Shown: positions 1 through 9,070, counted from the first letter of the stretch. The stretch is 64,000 bases of DNA from Arthrobacter sp. 131MFCol6.1 (GCF_000374925.1 NZ_KB895547.1:62001-126000), one strand, 5' to 3'. The notes: generated by a model from the letters alone, not told the origin. A program made the numbers and translations.

Positions 1-690
1 GAAGCCTCCGGCAGCGTCCGCCGGGTGCACGGCGGCGCGGTCTCTCCGGACCGGTTCAGCACCACGGAAGAAAGCATCCTGGAGCGGACCGTCCAGCGGC
101 AGCCCGAGAAGACCCGGATCGCCGAGGCCGCCCTGGCCCTCATCCCCCAGGGCCTCACCGGCAGCATCCTGATCGACGCCGGCTCCACCACGGAGGCCCT
201 CGCCGAACTCCTGTCGGCCCGGGCCGCGGGAGCTGCCGCGCAGGGCACCGCGCCGGGCCCCGGGTCCGACGCCGAACTCGTCGTCATCACCCACTCCCTG
301 CCCATCGCGTCCAGGCTGTCGGGCGGCCCCGGGATCGCCCTGCACCTGCTCGGCGGCAAGGTCCGCGGCCTGACCCAGGCCGCCGTGGGCCAGTCCACGG
401 TGGAAGCCGCCCGCCGGATCCGCCCGGACATCGCCTTCATCGGTACCAACGGTATCCATGCAGCCTTCGGGCTGAGCACACCCGATCCTGAAGAAGCCGC
501 TGTCAAGGCTGCCTTCGTCCAATCAGCGCGCCGCATTGTGGTGCTGGCTGATTCCTCCAAGCTGGACGCGGAAACGCTGGTCCAGTTCGCCTCGTTGAAA
601 GATCTGGACACCGTGATCACAGACACGCAACCCAGCCGGGAACTCGCCGACGCCCTTGCGGAAGCCGGAGTGGAGGTGGTGGTCGCGTGA
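1..690 (+). CDS. DeoR-family transcriptional regulator, 5' truncated (fructose operon)
   Basis: The reading frame is open from the first base and lacks its own start, so the N-terminal helix-turn-helix lies outside the window. What remains begins at the RVHGGAV segment that closes the DeoR winged HTH. It continues through the sugar-phosphate sensor domain, with the ILIDAGSTTEALAELL and IGTNGI segments typical of DeoRC. About 229 residues are visible. The stop overlaps the fruK start by four bases (GTGA), which implies translational coupling. By family and position it is probably the repressor of the downstream fructose PTS genes, sensing a fructose phosphate. That role is inference; the family is clear. 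Confidence 0.93.
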   Translation, partial: EASGSVRRVHGGAVSPDRFSTTEESILERTVQRQPEKTRIAEAALALIPQGLTGSILIDAGSTTEALAELLSARAAGAAAQGTAPGPGSDAELVVITHSLPIASRLSGGPGIALHLLGGKVRGLTQAAVGQSTVEAARRIRPDIAFIGTNGIHAAFGLSTPDPEEAAVKAAFVQSARRIVVLADSSKLDAETLVQFASLKDLDTVITDTQPSRELADALAEAGVEVVVA

Positions 691-1673
691 TTGTCACCCT
701 CACCGCCAACCCCAGCCTGGACCGCACCGTGGCGCTGCCCGGCCCCCTCCTCCGCGGGGAAGTTCAGCGGGCCATTTCCGTCCGCCAGGAATCCGGCGGC
801 AAAGGAGTCAACGTCTCCCGCGCCCTCGTCGCGTCGGGGCTGAAGACAGTCGCCGTTCTCCCCGGCGCCGAGGCCGACCCTGTCCTGACCGGGCTGCGGG
901 AGACCGACGTTCCGTTCGCGGCCCTGCCGATCGGTGAGCCGCTGCGCAGCAACGTGGCCCTCACTGAGCCCGGCGGCGTCACCACCAAGATCAATGAACC
1001 CGGACCGGCCCTCAGCGAGGACCAGCAGGAGGCCCTGATCAGCCTCCTGCTGGACCACGCCCGCGGCGCCGCCTGGGTAGTCCTGGCCGGCTCGCTCCCA
1101 CCCGGGGTCCCGGCCGACTTCTACGCGACCGTCACCCGGCGGCTGCGTTCCCTGTTCGACGGCGAGGCCGCACCACGGGTCGCCGTCGATTCCTCCGGCG
1201 AGCCCCTCGCCGCAGCGGTCTCCGGCGATACCTCGGGAAAACCGGACCTCTTGAAACCCAACGCCGAGGAACTGGTGGAACTGGCTGCCGCAGCCGGTTT
1301 CGCCACGAACAAGTCCGCCGAGGAGCTCGAAGCGGACCCGGAGGCTGCAGCAGCTGCCGCCTCCGCCGTCGTGCGCTCCGGAGTGGGTGCCGTACTGGCC
1401 ACCCTCGGCTCCAAGGGTGCCGTTCTAGTGACGGCCGACGGCGCGTGGCTGGCCACGCACCCGCCGGTCACCGCGGTCAGCACTGTCGGCGCCGGCGATT
1501 CCTCGCTGGCCGGATACCTGCTCGCATCCAGCCAGGGCGCCGCCCCGGTCGATTGCCTCCGTCAGGCGGTGGCCCATGGTGCCGCCGCCGCTTCCCTGCC
1601 TGGCTCCACTGTCCCGGCAGTCAACCAAACCACCCCTGATGCCGTAACCATCACGGCCCTCCGGAAGGATTGA
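687..1673 (+). CDS. fruK: 1-phosphofructokinase
   Basis: A PfkB/ribokinase-family sugar kinase of 328 residues. It would convert fructose 1-phosphate, the product of fructose PTS import, to fructose 1,6-bisphosphate with ATP in the cytosol. The N-terminal TLTANPSLDRT and GGKGVNVSRAL segments match the 1-phosphofructokinase/LacC branch. The C-terminal VGAGDSSLAGYL carries the catalytic Asp of the PfkB signature. The GTG start overlaps the upstream regulator stop by four bases. The following fruA starts within a few bases of this stop, so regulator, kinase and transporter form one tight operon. The placement between a DeoR regulator and a fructose IIABC makes FruK far more likely than tagatose-6-phosphate kinase. 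Confidence 0.95.
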   Translation: MIVTLTANPSLDRTVALPGPLLRGEVQRAISVRQESGGKGVNVSRALVASGLKTVAVLPGAEADPVLTGLRETDVPFAALPIGEPLRSNVALTEPGGVTTKINEPGPALSEDQQEALISLLLDHARGAAWVVLAGSLPPGVPADFYATVTRRLRSLFDGEAAPRVAVDSSGEPLAAAVSGDTSGKPDLLKPNAEELVELAAAAGFATNKSAEELEADPEAAAAAASAVVRSGVGAVLATLGSKGAVLVTADGAWLATHPPVTAVSTVGAGDSSLAGYLLASSQGAAPVDCLRQAVAHGAAAASLPGSTVPAVNQTTPDAVTITALRKD

Positions 1674-1675
1674 CA

Positions 1676-3754
1676 GTGACACAGCTCATTACCACCGAAC
1701 TGGTCGAGCTCGACCAGAACCTGGGCAGCTCGCCCGAGGACGTGATCCGGCATCTGGCAGGCAGGGTTGCTGACACCGGACGCGCCACCGAGGCCGAAGG
1801 GCTTTTCGCCGACGCCTTCGCCCGCGAATCCAAGACCGCCACGGGCGTCCCGGGCGGCATCGCGATCCCGCACTGCCGCTCGACGGCGGTCACTGAACCC
1901 ACCCTGGCGATGGCGCGGCTGTCCCAGCCGGTCGACTTCGGCGCCAAGGACGGGCCCGCGGACATCATCTTCTTCATCGCCGCTCCCGAGGGCGCGGACC
2001 AGGACCACCTGAAGCTGCTTTCGAAGCTGGCGCGGTCGCTGATCAAGAAGGACTTCACGGCCAGCCTGCGCGCCGCGACCACCGAGGCGGAAATTGTCGA
2101 CCTCGTCGACGCCGCCCTGGCGGACAAGCCGGCCGCCCACACCGCTGCCGAAGCGACCGGCGCCGCATCCGCGACCGCCGCCTCAACCGTGGCGGCCGCA
2201 ACCGGTGAAGGTGCCGGCGCAGCGAAGGCCAAGGGGCCCAAGCGCCTCGTCGCCGTGACGGCCTGCCCCACCGGCATCGCCCACACCTATATGGCCGCCG
2301 ACTCGCTCGTCGCCGCGGCCAAGGAAGTCGGTGTGGACCTGCAGGTGGAAACCCAGGGATCCTCCGGCGCCAAGGCCCTCGACCCCGCCGTGATCGCCGC
2401 CGCCGATGCCGTGATCTTCGCCGTGGACGTGGACGTGCGCGGCAAGGAGCGCTTCGCCGGCATGCCGGTGATCAACGCGCCGGTCAAGCGCGGCATCGAC
2501 GAACCCGACAAGATGGTCGCCGAGGCACTGGCCGCAGCGGATAACCCGCACGCCCACCGCGTGCCCCACTTCGGCGCCGAGGAGCAGGCTGAGATGGCCG
2601 CCGAGGAAAAGAGTGAGCACATTGGCACGAAGCTGAAGAAGGCCCTCCTGACCGGTGTCAGCTACATGATCCCGTTCGTGGCCGGCGGCGGCCTGCTGAT
2701 CGCCCTCGGCTTCCTCTTGGGCGGCTACGACATCACCGCCTTCGCGGACAAGATCCTGGCGCAGAACAGCCTCTTCAACCTGCCCACCGAATACCCGGAA
2801 CTGGCCTGGGGCCCGCTGGGCGCGTACCTGGGTTCCGTGCTCTTCAAGATCGGCGCCCTGTCCCTGGGCTTCCTCGTGCCTGCACTGGCCGGCTACATTG
2901 CCTACGCCATCGCTGACCGGCCCGGCATCGCCCCCGGTTTCGTTGCCGGTGCCACCGCCGTCTTCATGGGCGCCGGGTTCCTCGGCGGCATCGTGGGCGG
3001 CCTGATCGCCGGCTACGTGGCCCATTCGATCGGCAAGCTCAAGGTGGCCCGCTGGCTGCGCGGCCTGATGCCGGTGGTCGTCATCCCGCTCGTGGCGTCG
3101 CTCGCGGCGTCTGGCCTGTTGTTCGTGTTCCTGGGCGCCTACATCGCCCGGGTCACTGTCGGGCTCAACGACTTCCTGGCCGGCCTCACCGGCGCCAGTG
3201 CCGTCGCCCTGGGTATCATCCTGGGCCTGATGATGTGCTTCGACCTCGGCGGTCCGGTCAACAAGGTTGCCTACTCCTTCGCCGTCGCCGGCCTGGGCGC
3301 AGCCTCCATCACCAACCAGGCACCGTGGCAGATCATGGCGGCCGTCATGGCTGCCGGCATGGTCCCGCCGCTGGCCATGGCACTGGCCGCGACCGTGCTG
3401 AACAAGAGGCTCTTCAGCCTGGCGGAGCAGGAAAACGGCAAGGCCGCCTGGCTGCTGGGAGCCTCCTTCATCACCGAAGGCGCCATCCCCTTCGCGGCCG
3501 CGGACCCGTTCCGCGTCATCCCCGCCAGCATGCTCGGCGGCGCCGTAACCGGAGCCATCTCAATGGCGGCGGGCGTGGGGTCGAAGGCCCCGCATGGCGG
3601 AATCTTCGTCTTCTTCGCGATCGATTCGTTCCTGTGGTTCTGCATCGCCATTGCGGTCGGTACCGTCGTAGGTGCCTTCGCCGTGATCGCGCTCAAGCGC
3701 TGGGCAGTCAAGAAGCCGGTTGATACGGTGGAAACTGTTCCCGTAGCCGCCTGA
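1676..3754 (+). CDS. fruA: PTS fructose transporter, fused IIABC
   Basis: A 692-residue permease that imports fructose and phosphorylates it at C1. Domains run IIA, IIB, IIC. IIA has GIAIPHCRS with the phospho-His near residue 66. An Ala-rich linker follows. IIB has VTACPTGIAHTYMA with the phospho-Cys near residue 197. IIC is a multi-helix membrane domain from about residue 320 to the end. I chose GTG at 1676 because the purine-rich GGAAGG at 1663-1668 is seven bases upstream. The alternative in-frame TTG at 1670 sits directly on that ribosome site. The phosphate would arrive from enzyme I through HPr, whose gene follows; no enzyme I gene is in the window. Confidence 0.96.
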   Translation: MTQLITTELVELDQNLGSSPEDVIRHLAGRVADTGRATEAEGLFADAFARESKTATGVPGGIAIPHCRSTAVTEPTLAMARLSQPVDFGAKDGPADIIFFIAAPEGADQDHLKLLSKLARSLIKKDFTASLRAATTEAEIVDLVDAALADKPAAHTAAEATGAASATAASTVAAATGEGAGAAKAKGPKRLVAVTACPTGIAHTYMAADSLVAAAKEVGVDLQVETQGSSGAKALDPAVIAAADAVIFAVDVDVRGKERFAGMPVINAPVKRGIDEPDKMVAEALAAADNPHAHRVPHFGAEEQAEMAAEEKSEHIGTKLKKALLTGVSYMIPFVAGGGLLIALGFLLGGYDITAFADKILAQNSLFNLPTEYPELAWGPLGAYLGSVLFKIGALSLGFLVPALAGYIAYAIADRPGIAPGFVAGATAVFMGAGFLGGIVGGLIAGYVAHSIGKLKVARWLRGLMPVVVIPLVASLAASGLLFVFLGAYIARVTVGLNDFLAGLTGASAVALGIILGLMMCFDLGGPVNKVAYSFAVAGLGAASITNQAPWQIMAAVMAAGMVPPLAMALAATVLNKRLFSLAEQENGKAAWLLGASFITEGAIPFAAADPFRVIPASMLGGAVTGAISMAAGVGSKAPHGGIFVFFAIDSFLWFCIAIAVGTVVGAFAVIALKRWAVKKPVDTVETVPVAA

Positions 3755-3822
3755 ACCAGGACACTTTTTCCAAGCAGATTCTCACAGCTGACAAACACCC
3801 AAGCTGACTTCAAGGAGCAGAA

Positions 3823-4104
3823 ATGACCGAACGTAACGCCACCATTGCCAGCCGCGTCGGGCTGCACGCCCGTCCGGCCGCCATCTTCGCCGAGGCTGCA
3901 GGCGAGTTCGACAACCTCGAGATCACGATTGCCCGGTTGGGCGAGCCCGAGGACGAGGCAATGGACGCCGCCAGCATCCTGTCGCTGATGAGCCTTGGCG
4001 CATCGCACGGCGAAGTTGTGGTGTTGCGTGCCGAAGGTGAAGGCGCCGACGCCGCACTCGACCGCCTGGTGCAGATCCTTGAGACGGATCACGACGCCGA
4101 ATAG
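3823..4104 (+). CDS. ptsH: Phosphocarrier protein HPr
   Basis: A 93-residue HPr. It carries phosphate from enzyme I to the IIA domains of PTS permeases such as the adjacent FruA. The active-site GLHARPAA places the phospho-His at residue 15, the canonical position. SILSLMSLG around residues 51-59 aligns with the Ser-46 region of firmicute HPr, so a serine is present, but no HPr kinase is seen here. A short acidic insertion (EPEDEA) sits just before it. AAGGAG lies about six bases before the ATG. The gene follows fruA by 68 bases and probably shares its transcript, with a strong hairpin downstream. Confidence 0.96.
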   Translation: MTERNATIASRVGLHARPAAIFAEAAGEFDNLEITIARLGEPEDEAMDAASILSLMSLGASHGEVVVLRAEGEGADAALDRLVQILETDHDAE

Positions 4105-4147
4105 CCTCACCTTCCGGCCCCGCGCCGGAACACCGGCAGCTTCAGTT

Positions 4148-4182
4148 GGCCCGGCCGCCCCCGATGAGGGGCCGGCCGGGCC
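4148..4182 (+). terminator. Probable terminator hairpin after ptsH
   Basis: GGCCCGGCC-G-CCCC pairs with GGGG-CCGGCCGGGCC around a short loop. This gives a very stable GC stem 44 bases after the ptsH stop. There is no strong T tract after it, so it may act as a weak or factor-aided terminator. Confidence 0.6.
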
Positions 4183-4210
4183 TTCGCGTTTCCTGCCGCC
4201 ACGTTCAATG

Positions 4211-4275
4211 GCAACGCGGGGTCACTTACGGCCCATTCCGTTGGGGAACTTGGGCGCTAAGTGACCCCGCGTTGC
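4211..4275. repeat. 18-base perfect inverted repeat (candidate dispersed element)
   Basis: Left arm 4211-4228, GCAACGCGGGGTCACTTA, is exactly complementary to right arm 4258-4275 with 29 bases between. The right arm is preceded by TTGGGCGCT. The same nonamer, read on the minus strand, occurs in the intergenic palindrome near 57258-57289, suggesting one family of small repeats. Confidence 0.75.
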
Positions 4276-4427
4276 TCTGGCGGCGGACCGTCAGTGACCG
4301 CTTTTGTCAGTGAACTTAGCAAATGCTTGTCACGGCCCGGCGGCGCGGCTAGTTTGGAATCCCCGGCGGCACCGACCGCGGGCCGCCGCCCAAGTGGTTC
4401 CCGGCCGAAGGAGATGATCGCGCAGCC

Positions 4428-4715
4428 ATGCCAACGAAGAAGGGCGAGCCCCAAGGCTCGGAGAGCCCCAGCATCAAGGACCCCGAGCTCTATGAGAAGC
4501 TGCTCGAGGACGGCGCCTCCAAGCAAAAAGCCGCCAGGATCTCCAACGCCGCCGCCAAGCGGGGCCGTTCCTCAGTCGGCCGCAAGGGCGGCAAGGCCGG
4601 GGACTACGAGGACTGGACCGTGCCGCAGCTGAAGGCACGCGCCAAGGAGATCGGCCTCACGGGATATTCGGCCAAGAAGAAGAGCGAGCTCATCTCCGCC
4701 CTGCGGAACTCCTGA
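4428..4715 (+). CDS. Small basic protein with C-terminal Rho-N/SAP-like domain
   Basis: A 95-residue protein rich in Lys and Ala. Residues about 1-60 resemble the small DUF7218-type proteins ([18 protein letters not shown], then a basic [11 protein letters not shown] stretch). Residues about 61-95 form a [19 protein letters not shown] fold typical of the Rho-termination-factor N-terminal or SAP/HeH type, which binds nucleic acid. It converges with ku and lies 35 bases from the ku stop. A DNA- or RNA-binding role is inference from fold and charge. A link to end joining is suggested only by position. Confidence 0.85.
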   Translation: MPTKKGEPQGSESPSIKDPELYEKLLEDGASKQKAARISNAAAKRGRSSVGRKGGKAGDYEDWTVPQLKARAKEIGLTGYSAKKKSELISALRNS

Positions 4716-4750
4716 TTAGCGTGCACGACGGCACCGGCAGGCACCCGGGT

Positions 4751-5752
4751 TCAGGCACCCTTTCGGGCCGTCTTCGCGGCGGTCGCTTTGGGAGCCGCTT
4801 CAGTCTTGGCCGCCGCCGCAGTCTTGGCGGAAGCAGTCCGGGTGGACGCCGCCTTGGTGGCTGTGGATTTAGTGCCAGTGGACTTGGATGCCGACGCCCT
4901 GGCGGCAGCCTTCGGGGCGGCCTTGGCAGCAGAACCGGATGGCCCGGCAGGGGTTTCCGCCGGCCCTCCGCCGCGCTTTTTCTCGATGCTGCGCTTGAGG
5001 GCTTCCATCAGGTCGATAACTTCGCCCTCGCCGGCCTCGGCAGGGGCACCGAAGGTCTCCTCCGTGTCCAGCGATTCCCCTTTGTCCAGCTTCGCCTCAA
5101 TCAGCTGGCGCAACTGCTCCTGGTACTCGTCCGTGAACTGGTCCGGCTCAAAGTCGGAGGCCATCGAGTCAACCAGGGCGGCGGACATCTCGCGTTCCTG
5201 CGCCGAGATCCGGACGGAGGTCTCGAGTGCCGGGAAGCTGGCCGCGCGGACCTCATCGGCCCACAGCAGCGACTGCAGCACCAGGACCTCGTCGCGAATC
5301 CTCAGCGCGCCAAGCCGCGTCTTGTCCCGGAGCGCGAACTGCACAATTGCCACCCGGTCCGTGTCCTCCAGGGCGCGCCGCAGCAGCACATAGGCCTTGG
5401 GCGACTTGGAGTCGGGTTCAAGGTAGTAGCTCTTTTCAAACATCATGGGATCGAGCTGGTCGACCGGAACGAACTGGACCACTTCGATTTCGTGGCTGTT
5501 TTCCGCCGGGATGGACTTGAGCTCGTCGCGGGTCAGGACCACCGTGCGGCCATCGTCCTCGTAGGCCTTGTCGATGTCCTCGTAGTCGATGATCTTGCTG
5601 CAGACCTCGCAACGGCGCTGGTAGCGGATCCGACCGCCGTCGGCGTTGTGGACCTGGTGCAGGCTGATGTCGTGGTCCTCGGTGGCGCTGTAGACCTTGA
5701 CCGGCACGTTGACCAGCCCGAACGCTATTGCGCCTTTCCAGATGGCTCTCAT
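4751..5752 (-). CDS. ku: Non-homologous end-joining protein Ku
   Basis: A 333-residue bacterial Ku, a homodimeric ring that binds DNA double-strand ends and recruits LigD. The N-terminus MRAIWKGAIAFGLVNVPVK is the family hallmark. The Ku core runs to about residue 260. After it comes a low-complexity Ala/Lys/Thr/Ser tail of about 70 residues with repeated AAK, TKS and TAS steps. Such basic tails are known in actinobacterial Ku and help DNA binding. It is divergent from ligD with only 40 bases between the starts, so both promoters must lie in or overlap that gap. Confidence 0.97.
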   Translation of the reverse strand: MRAIWKGAIAFGLVNVPVKVYSATEDHDISLHQVHNADGGRIRYQRRCEVCSKIIDYEDIDKAYEDDGRTVVLTRDELKSIPAENSHEIEVVQFVPVDQLDPMMFEKSYYLEPDSKSPKAYVLLRRALEDTDRVAIVQFALRDKTRLGALRIRDEVLVLQSLLWADEVRAASFPALETSVRISAQEREMSAALVDSMASDFEPDQFTDEYQEQLRQLIEAKLDKGESLDTEETFGAPAEAGEGEVIDLMEALKRSIEKKRGGGPAETPAGPSGSAAKAAPKAAARASASKSTGTKSTATKAASTRTASAKTAAAAKTEAAPKATAAKTARKGA

Positions 5753-5792
5753 GGATCAAGTGAACCTCACAGTTGCGCGGAGGTGAAGGGTT

Positions 5793-8417
5793 TTGCCCAA
5801 CGGTAAGGAACGCGTCCGGGTGGACGGACGCGAACTGGTGCTCACCAACCTGGAAAAAATCATGTACCCGGAGACGGGCACCACCAAGGCCGACGTCCTG
5901 GCCTACTACGCCGCCGTCGCGCCCGTGCTGATCCCCGCCGCCCGCAACCGGCCGGCCACCCGGAAGCGCTGGGTCCACGGCGTCGGGACCGCCGACGCCC
6001 CGGGAGAGATGTTCTTCCAGAAGAACCTGGACCATTCAACACCCGGCTGGGTGCCCCGCGCCTCCATCACGCACAAGGACCGGACCATCCAATATCCCTT
6101 GATCAATGATCCCGCCACCCTCACCTGGCTGGCCCAGATCGCAGCCCTGGAGATCCACGTGCCGCAGTGGCGGGTTGACTCCCACGGCAATGCGTCGCCG
6201 CCCGACCGGCTGGTGCTGGACCTGGACCCGGGCGAGGGCGCGGGACTGGCGGAGTGCGTGGAGGTGGCCCGGCTGGCCCGCACCATCCTGCAGGACGTCG
6301 GCCTGGATCCCGTGCCGGTGACGAGCGGCAGCAAGGGCATCCACCTCTACGCGGCCCTGGACGGGTCGCAGAGTTCGGACCAGATTTCCGACTTCGCCCG
6401 CGAACTGGCCCGCTCGCTCGAAGCCGACCACCCGGATCTGGCCGTCAGCGACATGAAAAAGGCCCTGCGCACCGGCAAGGTGCTGGTGGACTGGAGCCAG
6501 AACAACGCCGCCAAGACCACGATCGTGCCGTACTCGCTGCGCGGCCGGCTCCGGCCGACAGTGGCCGCGCCGCGCACGTGGCGGGAACTCAACTCCCCCT
6601 CGCTGCACCAGCTGGACTACCAGGAGGTGATGAAGCGCGTCGCGGCCGGCAAGGATCCGTTCGCCCCGGTTTCCGGCGGCCGGCATGGCGCCGGCACCCC
6701 GGCGCCGCACTCACCGCACGCGCCGGACCACCGGGCGGACCATCCGGCTGACCATACGCTCGGGGGAAGGGCTGAAATCTCTCCCGAGCAGGCCGGCGAC
6801 GGCGGCGACACCGACCCGCGGCTGGAAAAGTACCGCACCAAACGGGACAGGGCGGGCACTCCCGAGCCCTTCACCGCGGACCGGCACCAGGCCGGGGACA
6901 AGGGCGGGACACGCCGGGAGAAGTTCGTCATCCAGGAACACCACGCCAGCCGGCTGCACTACGACTTCCGGCTGGAACGCGACGGCGTGCTGGTGTCCTG
7001 GGCACTGCCCAAGGGCGTCCCGACCAGCAAAACCAAGAACCACCTCGCGGTCCAGACCGAGGACCACCCGATGGACTACGCCGACTTCGAAGGTGCGATT
7101 CCCAAGGGCCAATACGGCGCCGGGACCGTCAGCATCTGGGACCACGGACACTACGAATGCGAGAAATGGATCGCGGGGAAGGAGGTCATCGCCACCCTGA
7201 CCGGCGCGGAGGGCGGGGGCCTCGGCGGACCGCGCAGGTTCGCCCTGATCCACACCGGCCAGGCCGATGACCAGTGGCTGATCCACCTGATGGACCCGGC
7301 CGGCCCGCACGACCGCCCCGGCCCGCGGCGCCCAGCCCGCACAGAGGACGACACCGCGGACGAGGCAGCGGACGACGCCGATAAGGACGGGGACGGCGGC
7401 CGCCGCGAGGACGGAGCGGAAACCGGCACCGGCGCCGAATGTGCCCCCGACGCCTCCGGATTCAGCCCGATGCTGGCCACGTCGGGGACCCTGGCGGACC
7501 TTCCGGACCTGGACTGGCAGATCGAGCTCAAGTGGGACGGAGTGCGGGCACTGGTCATCGGTGACGCCACGAAGATCCGGCTCATCAGCCGCAACGGCAT
7601 CGACATGTCGGTGAGCTACCCCGAGCTCACGGACCGGTCCCGCTGGCCGGAACAGGGCTTCGTCGCCGACGGCGAGATCATCGCCGTCGGGCGCACCGGC
7701 CGGCCCGACTTCGGGCTGCTGCAGGGCCGCATGAAACTGAGCAAGGCCGCCGACGTCGCCCGGGCGCAGGAATCCATGCCCGTGCGGCTGATGCTGTTCG
7801 ATCTGCTGTTCGACGCCGGCCAGGACCTGCGGCGCCAGCCGCTGAGTGAGCGCCGCCGCCGGCTGGAGCAGTTCTTCCGCCCTTCCGCCGCCCCGGTGGA
7901 GCTCTCCGGCGTGATCGACGGCGACGTCGCGCACATCCTGGAAAGCGCCGCCGAGCTCGGGCTCGAGGGGGTCATGGCCAAGCGCACGGACGGGCGCTAT
8001 GTCGGCCAGCGCAGCCGGTCCTGGCTCAAGCTCAAGGTTGAACGGACCCAGGAAGTGGTGGTGGGCGGCTGGCGGCCCGGCAAGGGCGGCCGCCGGGAAT
8101 CCGTGGGTTCGCTGCTGCTGGGGATTCCGGACGGCTCGAAGCTACGCTACGTGGGCCGGGTGGGCAGCGGCTTCAGCACCCGTGAACTCAAGGAACTCCG
8201 GCAGCAACTCGACGCCCTGCCACGGAAGACCTCCCCGTTCCGGGAGGTGCCGGACGCTGACGCCGCAGACGCCAACTGGGTGAGCGCAAAACTGGTCGGC
8301 GAGGTCACCTTCGGGGAATGGACCGGCAGCGGGAAGCTCCGGCACCCGGTGTGGCGCGGCTGGCGCCTGGATAAGGCGCCAGCCGACGTCGTGGCCGACC
8401 CTGCCGCCGGCCCCTAG
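5793..8417 (+). CDS. ligD: ATP-dependent DNA ligase LigD (polymerase-phosphoesterase-ligase)
   Basis: An 874-residue three-domain NHEJ enzyme. The N-terminal polymerase/primase domain carries the metal-binding DLDPGEG near residues 141-147. The phosphoesterase domain begins near residue 378 with HHASRLHYDFRLE. The ligase domain has the adenylated lysine at residue 580 in ELKWDGVRAL, followed by an OB fold at the C-terminus. Domain order POL-PE-LIG is the mycobacterial arrangement. The linkers near residues 300-360 and 510-560 are acidic and low in complexity. I chose TTG at 5793 because GGAGG at 5779-5783 is nine bases upstream and no ATG or GTG fits better. It works with the divergent Ku. 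Confidence 0.97.
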   Translation: MPNGKERVRVDGRELVLTNLEKIMYPETGTTKADVLAYYAAVAPVLIPAARNRPATRKRWVHGVGTADAPGEMFFQKNLDHSTPGWVPRASITHKDRTIQYPLINDPATLTWLAQIAALEIHVPQWRVDSHGNASPPDRLVLDLDPGEGAGLAECVEVARLARTILQDVGLDPVPVTSGSKGIHLYAALDGSQSSDQISDFARELARSLEADHPDLAVSDMKKALRTGKVLVDWSQNNAAKTTIVPYSLRGRLRPTVAAPRTWRELNSPSLHQLDYQEVMKRVAAGKDPFAPVSGGRHGAGTPAPHSPHAPDHRADHPADHTLGGRAEISPEQAGDGGDTDPRLEKYRTKRDRAGTPEPFTADRHQAGDKGGTRREKFVIQEHHASRLHYDFRLERDGVLVSWALPKGVPTSKTKNHLAVQTEDHPMDYADFEGAIPKGQYGAGTVSIWDHGHYECEKWIAGKEVIATLTGAEGGGLGGPRRFALIHTGQADDQWLIHLMDPAGPHDRPGPRRPARTEDDTADEAADDADKDGDGGRREDGAETGTGAECAPDASGFSPMLATSGTLADLPDLDWQIELKWDGVRALVIGDATKIRLISRNGIDMSVSYPELTDRSRWPEQGFVADGEIIAVGRTGRPDFGLLQGRMKLSKAADVARAQESMPVRLMLFDLLFDAGQDLRRQPLSERRRRLEQFFRPSAAPVELSGVIDGDVAHILESAAELGLEGVMAKRTDGRYVGQRSRSWLKLKVERTQEVVVGGWRPGKGGRRESVGSLLLGIPDGSKLRYVGRVGSGFSTRELKELRQQLDALPRKTSPFREVPDADAADANWVSAKLVGEVTFGEWTGSGKLRHPVWRGWRLDKAPADVVADPAAGP

Positions 8418-8442
8418 TCATGTGGGGCCGGCCGCGATGGGG

Positions 8443-8700
8443 CTAGTCGTGGTGGGGCAGCTGCGGACGGCTCTGCCGGTGCATGGCTCCGGCGGCCACT
8501 TGCTGGCCTTGCCGCCCGCGGGCGCTGTCGCGGTCCTTGGGGTGCCGCTGCTTGCCGCTGCCGTCCGGCCATTGTTGTCCCTGGCCAGGCCCGGGGGGAG
8601 CGGGATGCAGGGTCTCGGGTCCGGGGGCTTCAGCCATGGACTGCGCCAGATGGCTCGCGACCTCGGGCTCGATTTCTTCTCCGAACTGATGATCCGCCAT
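8443..8700 (-). CDS. Small hypothetical protein, polar and Gln/Gly-rich
   Basis: An 85-residue protein of unknown function. It starts MADHQFGEEIEPEVASHLAQ and becomes rich in Gly, Gln, Pro, Arg and Asp in the second half, so it is probably disordered. The start is supported by AAGGAAG a few bases before the ATG on the minus strand. The opposite strand has an open frame over nearly the same bases, but it lacks a ribosome site and reads as low-complexity Leu/Pro/Gly. The gene stands alone between convergent ligD and a divergent transporter. I see no domain. Confidence 0.65.
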   Translation of the reverse strand: MADHQFGEEIEPEVASHLAQSMAEAPGPETLHPAPPGPGQGQQWPDGSGKQRHPKDRDSARGRQGQQVAAGAMHRQSRPQLPHHD

Positions 8701-9070
8701 TGATCTTCCTTTCCGCTGTAATTAACCGCTGTGAAATGAAGTGTCCATCAATCGTAGGACTGCCCCGATGAGATGTCTGTAGCGCCCGCCGTCGGACTTT
8801 CCGCCGGCCCGAATCCGACCGAAAACCCCCGCATCTGAGGGCTGGCGCGGAAAATTTTGGCCGCGGCGCCGCAGCGATGGCCGGTTCCCAGTAACCGCGC
8901 GGCGAAAGCGGGCAAAAGAAATTGGTGAATTGCCCCCAATTAGCACCCGAAATGGGCGATCATACGGCACGCAACTCGGAAACTCCAGAGAATTCCCGTA
9001 AAATTGAAAGCCTGCCCAGAGCGGGGCAGCTACAAGTCGCAAGCAAATGATCTCCCTAGGAGCTTCCCAA
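8701..9070. other. Divergent intergenic region with several inverted repeats
   Basis: These 370 bases hold the promoters of the small minus-strand gene and of the ProP-like transporter. Visible structures are CGCGG 8846-8850 with CCGCG 8861-8865 flanking AAAATTTTGG, and CTGCCC 9012-9017 with GGGCAG 9024-9029 in the transporter leader. None matches an operator I can name, and no ORF is supported. Confidence 0.5.

Larger units (their letters stand above)
4105..4427. other. Intergenic region holding a terminator hairpin and a palindromic repeat
   Basis: This 323-base gap between ptsH and the next gene contains no supportable ORF. It holds a GC-rich stem-loop at 4148-4182 and an 18-base perfect inverted repeat at 4211-4275, listed separately. 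The last part, 4276-4427, shows no clear structure and should carry the promoter of the following small gene. Confidence 0.7.

Noticed and set aside
8422-8703. Plus-strand small frame over the minus-strand small gene
   Set aside because: No ribosome site and Leu/Pro/Gly-rich translation; the minus-strand frame has a good ribosome site and a less biased start.
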